NCBI GenBank assembly: GCA_034509925.1 | Contig: CM067527.1 | Location: forward strand, 4,096,001 to 4,160,000 | Direction of reading: 5' to 3' | Length of the DNA: 64,000 bases | Source of the DNA: Hirudinaria manillensis | Taxonomy: Eukaryota > Annelida > Clitellata > Hirudinida > Hirudinidae | In this document: piece by piece, positions 59,497-64,000 of the stretch | How positions within the stretch are numbered: position 1 is the stretch's first letter | Layout of the letters: the number at the start of each line of letters is the position of its first letter | Translations under genes and position numbers: made by a program | Notes under the pieces: model-generated | The model's database searches: none | What the model was told of the DNA's origin: nothing | What the model saw: only the letters and a program-made list of their open reading frames with translations

Positions 59497-62491
59497 ATGG
59501 AGGCGATATGTCACGGTTGGCTTATTAAGTCCCCTCCAAAACAAAAATCATCAGGAGCTTGGAAGATATTTGGAGCAGTAAGTTCCGTTCCATGTGTTGT
59601 TTGTTTATTTCAGTGAACCGTAGGTTTATTTAATCTAAATCTAGTGAAGGCGCTAAAATTGGATTAGAATCTGAAACATTTTATTTTTTCTATGAGTTTG
59701 CATTTATTGATCACAGAAATGGAAGCGTCGATATTTCGTACTTTATTCACCTCCACTAACTTCTTCCATCATTGGAGCCAGAGCTGCCATGCTTGAATAT
59801 TATTCCAGTAAAAAAATGAGCACAAAAGTAGGAGCCATAAACCTAGAAGACTGTGATGAAGTTTTGTCAAATCTTGATTCTGATGTTTATAAAAATATAT
59901 TTGGTCTACACACAAAGCATAAAGGTAGAGATAGGACATATTACTTAGTTGCTGAAACTGAAGCAGAGATGAATAGCTGGGTGAGCAACCTTTGCAATGT
60001 GTTAGGCCTTTTAGAAAATGGTGAGAACATTTTTGCTTATAACCCTTCTGTAATTTATGTTTATAAATTATTTTATGAACTCAGATGAAAACAAATTTCA
60101 ACTTAATCCTGAGAGTCGGGCAAAGTCTGCCTCTTGCATCCTCTCCAAGCCAAGACCAAACTTTCAAACGCATCCAAACCGAAAAAACACGACTTCCATG
60201 GCCATAAGTTTGTCTTCATCATCAGGTTTCTCGTCTCTCTCTAGTCGCCTCAATTCCTCAGAGTCCAATTTACTTGATTCAAAGTTGTTCAATGAAGAAG
60301 ATGAGAAGGGTATGAAATCCTCTGGTTCTGTTCCCGAATTGGAAAGCATACGCATCATTCCTATCCCGGCAAAGAAAAGAGAAAATGTGGAACTTCCTCC
60401 TATTCCTCCCGAAAAGACAAGGAAATCTCTTGAAGATCTCCTCTCAGAAGGTATTCACAGTGGATCAATGAAAATAGCACCTGTCTCAAATTTAATGGCA
60501 GAGGAGTGCTTGGGCATTCCACCTCCAAAACCTCCAAAAGAAAAAAAAAAGGATAGACAAGTTCAGGAGGAATACAATGTTCCAAAACCACTTGAAATCA
60601 TTGACCAGAGTTACAATCTGCCAAAAATGAGCTTTCAAACTATTGATACTGCCAATGACAATCAGTTGCAAGACACCCTTTACAATGCCCCAAAAGCACT
60701 TGTTTCACCTACTTCTTTTGAAAATTCTTTATTCACAAGCCTGAGGCAACCACCAATACCAGCCAAGAGAAAGAGTGTCATCAGTAAAAATTCCAGACAA
60801 ACAAGTGACACTCAAGAAGATGAGTTCTACTCTGCCCCCAAAAGCAATCCTGTCACCTCGGAGGAAACCGATTCGAGTCTGAACGTCGGAAGTTCGTATG
60901 ACGTTCCGTCAAACTGCATGGTTTATGGAAAAGATGGTGGTTCGCCTGCAGACCAATCGGAGCCTTCTTATGACGTCCCGAACTCCTCCTCTGCAGAACC
61001 AATTCAACCAATAATGGGAAGGAAGGCAGAGAAATTGCATAAATACAATAAAAACATTAACGATGTTCCGACGGCCGACTGCAGCGAGACTTATGACACT
61101 CCGAAAAGTGCATTCAAACCCGTTCCAGCCAAAAGGACCCAAGTTGTCTCTCAAAGTATAATTTTCAATGTTCATGCACATTCACAACATAATTACAAAA
61201 TTCAAGTGCTCTTAAGATGGATATGCCTTCATTCATTAATTTGACAGCAATTAGCATAGGGCCTGAAATTAAACAGCATTTCTAATTATAAATATGTATA
61301 TATACCTATGAAGTTCAGTTAAAGTTATTCATAGTTGCTGTTGATATTTTTCCAAATAATAAACTTATTTATTTATTTTAAATTATTTTGTTTTTATTAA
61401 CAAATAATGGTTATGACATCTTTATTAAGTATACATTCTTAAGTGGATTTTTTAAAATTTTCTGTCACAATTATTGTTAGTGTTAAATTTCTATATTTGT
61501 TTATTTTAAAATTGTATTTAATCTTTAACAGAATGAAATATTAACCGAGTATTAATTATTATTTAATTATTAATTGATTAATACTTGCCTGAAACAGGTG
61601 CAAGCCCTTCCTGCAAACCACCTTCTCCCAAGAAACCCGACTTGCCAATCAAACCAAAGATCGACAAAAAAAGAGTTTCCTTAAAGTTATCTGATAACTC
61701 GGAATTTCAAACTTACAGTTCGCCGAGAACGGGTTGAAATTAATTTTTAAATTTATTTTATTCTTTCTGTAGATGTCACTCTTGCAAGTGATTTCCTGTT
61801 AATTTGCTTGTGCTTCATTTTCCTCCAGTAATTATTTTTCAAATTGTTATGTGTGCTCAAAACAGTACAAAATGGAATTGATAGCATAAGAATATTTTAA
61901 TGATAAGTATGTTGTTCTTAAGAATCAAGACTCATTTAAGAATATGACATTACTGATTGGCCACACCTTTGCATGTTTTAGACCTGCTTTATTTTAACCC
62001 AAGGAGTCCAACTGGGGACGACGCAGTCGTTTCAAAAGAAAACCTCTGCACAGGTCGTGGCGGAGGATTCCATCAGGTTCACGCAAAGAAGCAAAAGTTT
62101 CAAAAGGAACCTAATCGGGTGAGTTCGAAAATGGCTGGCGTTTATGCATTTTAAGTCCTAGAAATGGAAAATACGTGATTCGGATTGTTTTGTTCTCGTG
62201 AGTGAGTGATAATAAGTAGTAAACATCTCAAAAGTAAAAAAGTAAAGTAGTCTTCTGTGTGTTGTTTGATGTTAATTAGTAGCTAAGTATTATTAATTTT
62301 AAGATTTTAATTTTACCTAAATTAATTCGATAATTATTTGATATACACTGAATATTATCCAAATACTCTTAAAATAATTTGAATTGATATTTTAATTCAA
62401 ATGTTTATTACGTCTAGTCCCACTGAAAAGTTGATGTATTGGAATAAATTGAAATGATTTATTATGTTGGACACTTTAGACCAGAGTCTAA
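59497..62491 (+). CDS. GAB: GAB/DOS-family docking protein with seven YxxP motifs
   Basis: Six exons (59497-59577, 59717-60020, 60085-61155, 61598-61732, 61982-62118, 62480-62491) give 579 residues; GAB1/2 are about 680-700. Residues 5-125 are a PH domain of GAB type (CHGWLIKSPP, KWKRRYFVLY, LEYYSSKK, TYYLVAETEAEMNSWVSNLC), which binds phosphoinositides at the membrane. The rest is disordered and Pro/Ser/Lys-rich with SH3-ligand stretches (PPIPPEK, IPPPKPPK, PPIPAKR, PVPAKR). Seven YxxP sites (YNVP, YNLP, YNAP, YSAP, two YDVP, YDTP) suit CRK/NCK/RasGAP SH2 domains, and YFNP near the end suits GRB2. No clear SHP2-type YxxL/V pair was seen. Family function is to assemble signalling downstream of receptor tyrosine kinases. 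In this model the product ends in TRV, a class I PDZ ligand. The last two splices are the least certain. Confidence 0.88.
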
Positions 62492-62964
62492 TGAGAAGCA
62501 GATGCCAACGAAAAGAATTAATGAGAAAGAGGCCTCATCAGACGATTGTGACAGCGAAGATGAATGCTAATGTTGAATAATGTCACTTTTGTTCCCAAAT
62601 ATTTGTTTTGTCAACACCTAGTAGTTACTATGTCAAGTTACTCGAATAACAGTGGCTAGTTAGCAAAGTATGAAGTATTGACCTGATAATAAGTATTTTG
62701 ATGATCTTGCTTTGAGTTGCTTGCTCAGTCAGCCATAAATCAATTTTTGTTTAAACGTGGATTCGAGTTCAGAGAAATTAAAATTGGTTGAGTGAACTTT
62801 TTTATCCGTTTATTTCATTAACATACGATATAATAATAATTCAGATAGATAAAGACGGGCAACATGGCCAGACTTAAGCGAAAACATTCAGATAAAACGT
62901 CGGTTTATCTCGTCCAAACAATTCTGAACATTTATTTTCACTTTATTGTCGTTTAAAATACGTT

Positions 62965-63999
62965 TTAGGGCTGATCTTTTCGTGTCGTTCGTTTTTTTAT
63001 CATAGATAAATTCAACTTTTTAACTGGCACTTGGGGTGGCTTTCCTTTTTCCCTGACATGATGCTGGCCATTCTTCTCCGACCCTTCGAAATGATCTTTG
63101 ATTTCCGAAGGTCGCGACTTCTGTTGCCTTGGAAAAGTGGAGTTTGTCACACCACTAGAAGACGTGTTATTCGGCTTTGAGTCGCGAAATTTGTCGGAAT
63201 CGATTTTTCTCCTTGTGCGCTTATCCATATTGTCCGTTGAGGTTTCTTCTCGGCTTTTTCTGCCTTCTCGTCTGCTGTCAATCTCCTCCTTGCAAGGGGT
63301 CTTGGCCGCCGGCGCTACTTTTCGGGAATTTTTATGCCTCGAGTCGCGGCCGATAATGCCGTCAGGACATGGGACTAATTCAAATCTTATGCAAGATTTC
63401 TCTTCATCAGGAAGTTTATTGTCATAATCAGAGATATAAATTTCAACGTCGTGGATTTTATTTTCGGTCGTGTCCTTGTTTATGATCTGATTCTTCGTAA
63501 CTTTTACGGCCCTTGCGGAATATTTCTCTCTATCCTTTAAACCCCCTTCCAACTCGGGCGAGTAGAATATCGAGTGACTCCGCGGAAGATTAATCGACCG
63601 GCCTGCAGCAGTTTGATTCTCCCCGACCTTCATATCTCTCGAAGACGTGTGTTCTTGGAAATGGCCGACCGGGCTATGCGGCGATACGGCGAGAGTGGGA
63701 GACAGAGAAAATGGGAAATTCGTGAACTGTCTATCTCTTCTCTTGTGCTCGAGACTGCCAGTGTATTCTTCGAAGCGTGGGCTCAACGTGGAGGCGTCCG
63801 CAGTGCGAGGTATCGTGGCCGGAGAAATGCTCAAGTCGTCGAAACTGGAGCCGATGACGGTTTCACTATCCAGTTCGACGTTTGGAGAGAGACCACCGGA
63901 AACTGACCAAGTCTGGTACCTTTGAAATTTTTGTCGGATTCTGTCGGCTTCGTCGCTTATTCTCCCCAGCTGGTCTGCTATTTTTACGTCTCTTGAGGC
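62965..63999 (-). CDS. Partial gene, Ser/Lys-rich protein with BH3-like motif
   Basis: One open frame of about 344 codons enters from the right edge and stops at 62965-62967, so the start and any upstream exons lie outside the window. Close to its visible N-terminus it reads IADQLGRISDEADRIRQKF. The pattern hydrophobic-A-x-x-L-x-x-I-S-D-E-A-D-R-hydrophobic fits the BH3 death motif (L-x-x-x-G/A/S-D), closest in feel to BIM/BMF/BID helices. The remainder is disordered and rich in Ser, Arg, Lys and SP/PP pairs, ends very basic (KLNLSMIKKRTTRKDQP), and has no membrane segment. A BH3-only regulator of BCL2 proteins is a hypothesis; a chance helix in a cytoskeletal or nuclear protein is the alternative. 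It is convergent with the GAB gene. Confidence 0.6.
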   Translation of the reverse strand, partial: ASRDVKIADQLGRISDEADRIRQKFQRYQTWSVSGGLSPNVELDSETVIGSSFDDLSISPATIPRTADASTLSPRFEEYTGSLEHKRRDRQFTNFPFSLSPTLAVSPHSPVGHFQEHTSSRDMKVGENQTAAGRSINLPRSHSIFYSPELEGGLKDREKYSARAVKVTKNQIINKDTTENKIHDVEIYISDYDNKLPDEEKSCIRFELVPCPDGIIGRDSRHKNSRKVAPAAKTPCKEEIDSRREGRKSREETSTDNMDKRTRRKIDSDKFRDSKPNNTSSSGVTNSTFPRQQKSRPSEIKDHFEGSEKNGQHHVREKGKPPQVPVKKLNLSMIKKRTTRKDQP

Positions 64000-64000
64000 A

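Noticed and set aside
60400-61181. Minus-strand frames opposite the GAB exon
   Set aside because: Antisense shadows of a coding exon; no splice or domain support.
1-64000. tRNA, rRNA or CRISPR arrays
   Set aside because: I looked for B-box-like and cloverleaf patterns and for regularly spaced repeats on both strands and found none that I could defend.

Overview
This is a 64 kb piece of an AT-rich animal nuclear genome. The genes are split by GT-AG introns, mostly short, and encode metazoan proteins: an RGS12-type PDZ-PTB-RGS-RBD protein, the ciliary protein CCDC96, exosome subunit EXOSC7, mitochondrial phosphatidylserine decarboxylase, NUB1 and a GAB-family docking protein. Non-LTR and LTR retroelements and A/T microsatellites fit an invertebrate, but I cannot name the phylum. 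All gene models were spliced by hand from reading frame, splice-site motifs, intron phase and family homology remembered from known proteins. The strongest checks are that the spliced EXOSC7 and NUB1 models come to 291 and 601 residues, about the size I recall for the human proteins. Layout: positions 1-5.7 kb hold non-coding DNA with a young gag-only LTR retrotransposon (297-bp LTRs with no difference found), an orphan copy of an RGS exon and a diverged solo LTR. RGS12 (+) fills 7.2-11.4 kb. A graveyard of retroelement pieces (SINE-like, CR1-like, Copia) lies at 11.8-12.9 kb. An unidentified 499-residue helical protein (-) at 13.3-16.3 kb is divergent with CCDC96 (+, 17.5-19.6 kb). EXOSC7 (-, 20.2-22.7 kb) is divergent with the largest gene, a 27-exon receptor (+, 23.5-41.6 kb). 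A small Alba-like gene (-, 42.7-48.2 kb) carries an apparently full LINE in its intron. An unidentified 447-residue protein with a myristoylation-type N-terminus (-, 48.3-51.2 kb) is divergent with PISD (+, 52.0-53.8 kb). NUB1 (-, 54.6-58.5 kb) is divergent with a GAB docking protein (+, 59.5-62.5 kb). The window ends in a minus-strand gene with a BH3-like helix. Strands alternate almost perfectly (+ - + - + - - + - + -), so most promoters are shared head-to-head spacers of 0.8-1.1 kb. The genes do not form one pathway. The most unusual item is the receptor: three LRP5/6-style YWTD propellers with EGF modules and no LDLa repeats, joined to a roughly 630-residue Ser/Thr mucin stalk, a hyalin (HYR) module, Cys-rich modules, a GCC2/GCC3-type repeat, one transmembrane helix and a roughly 200-residue tail.
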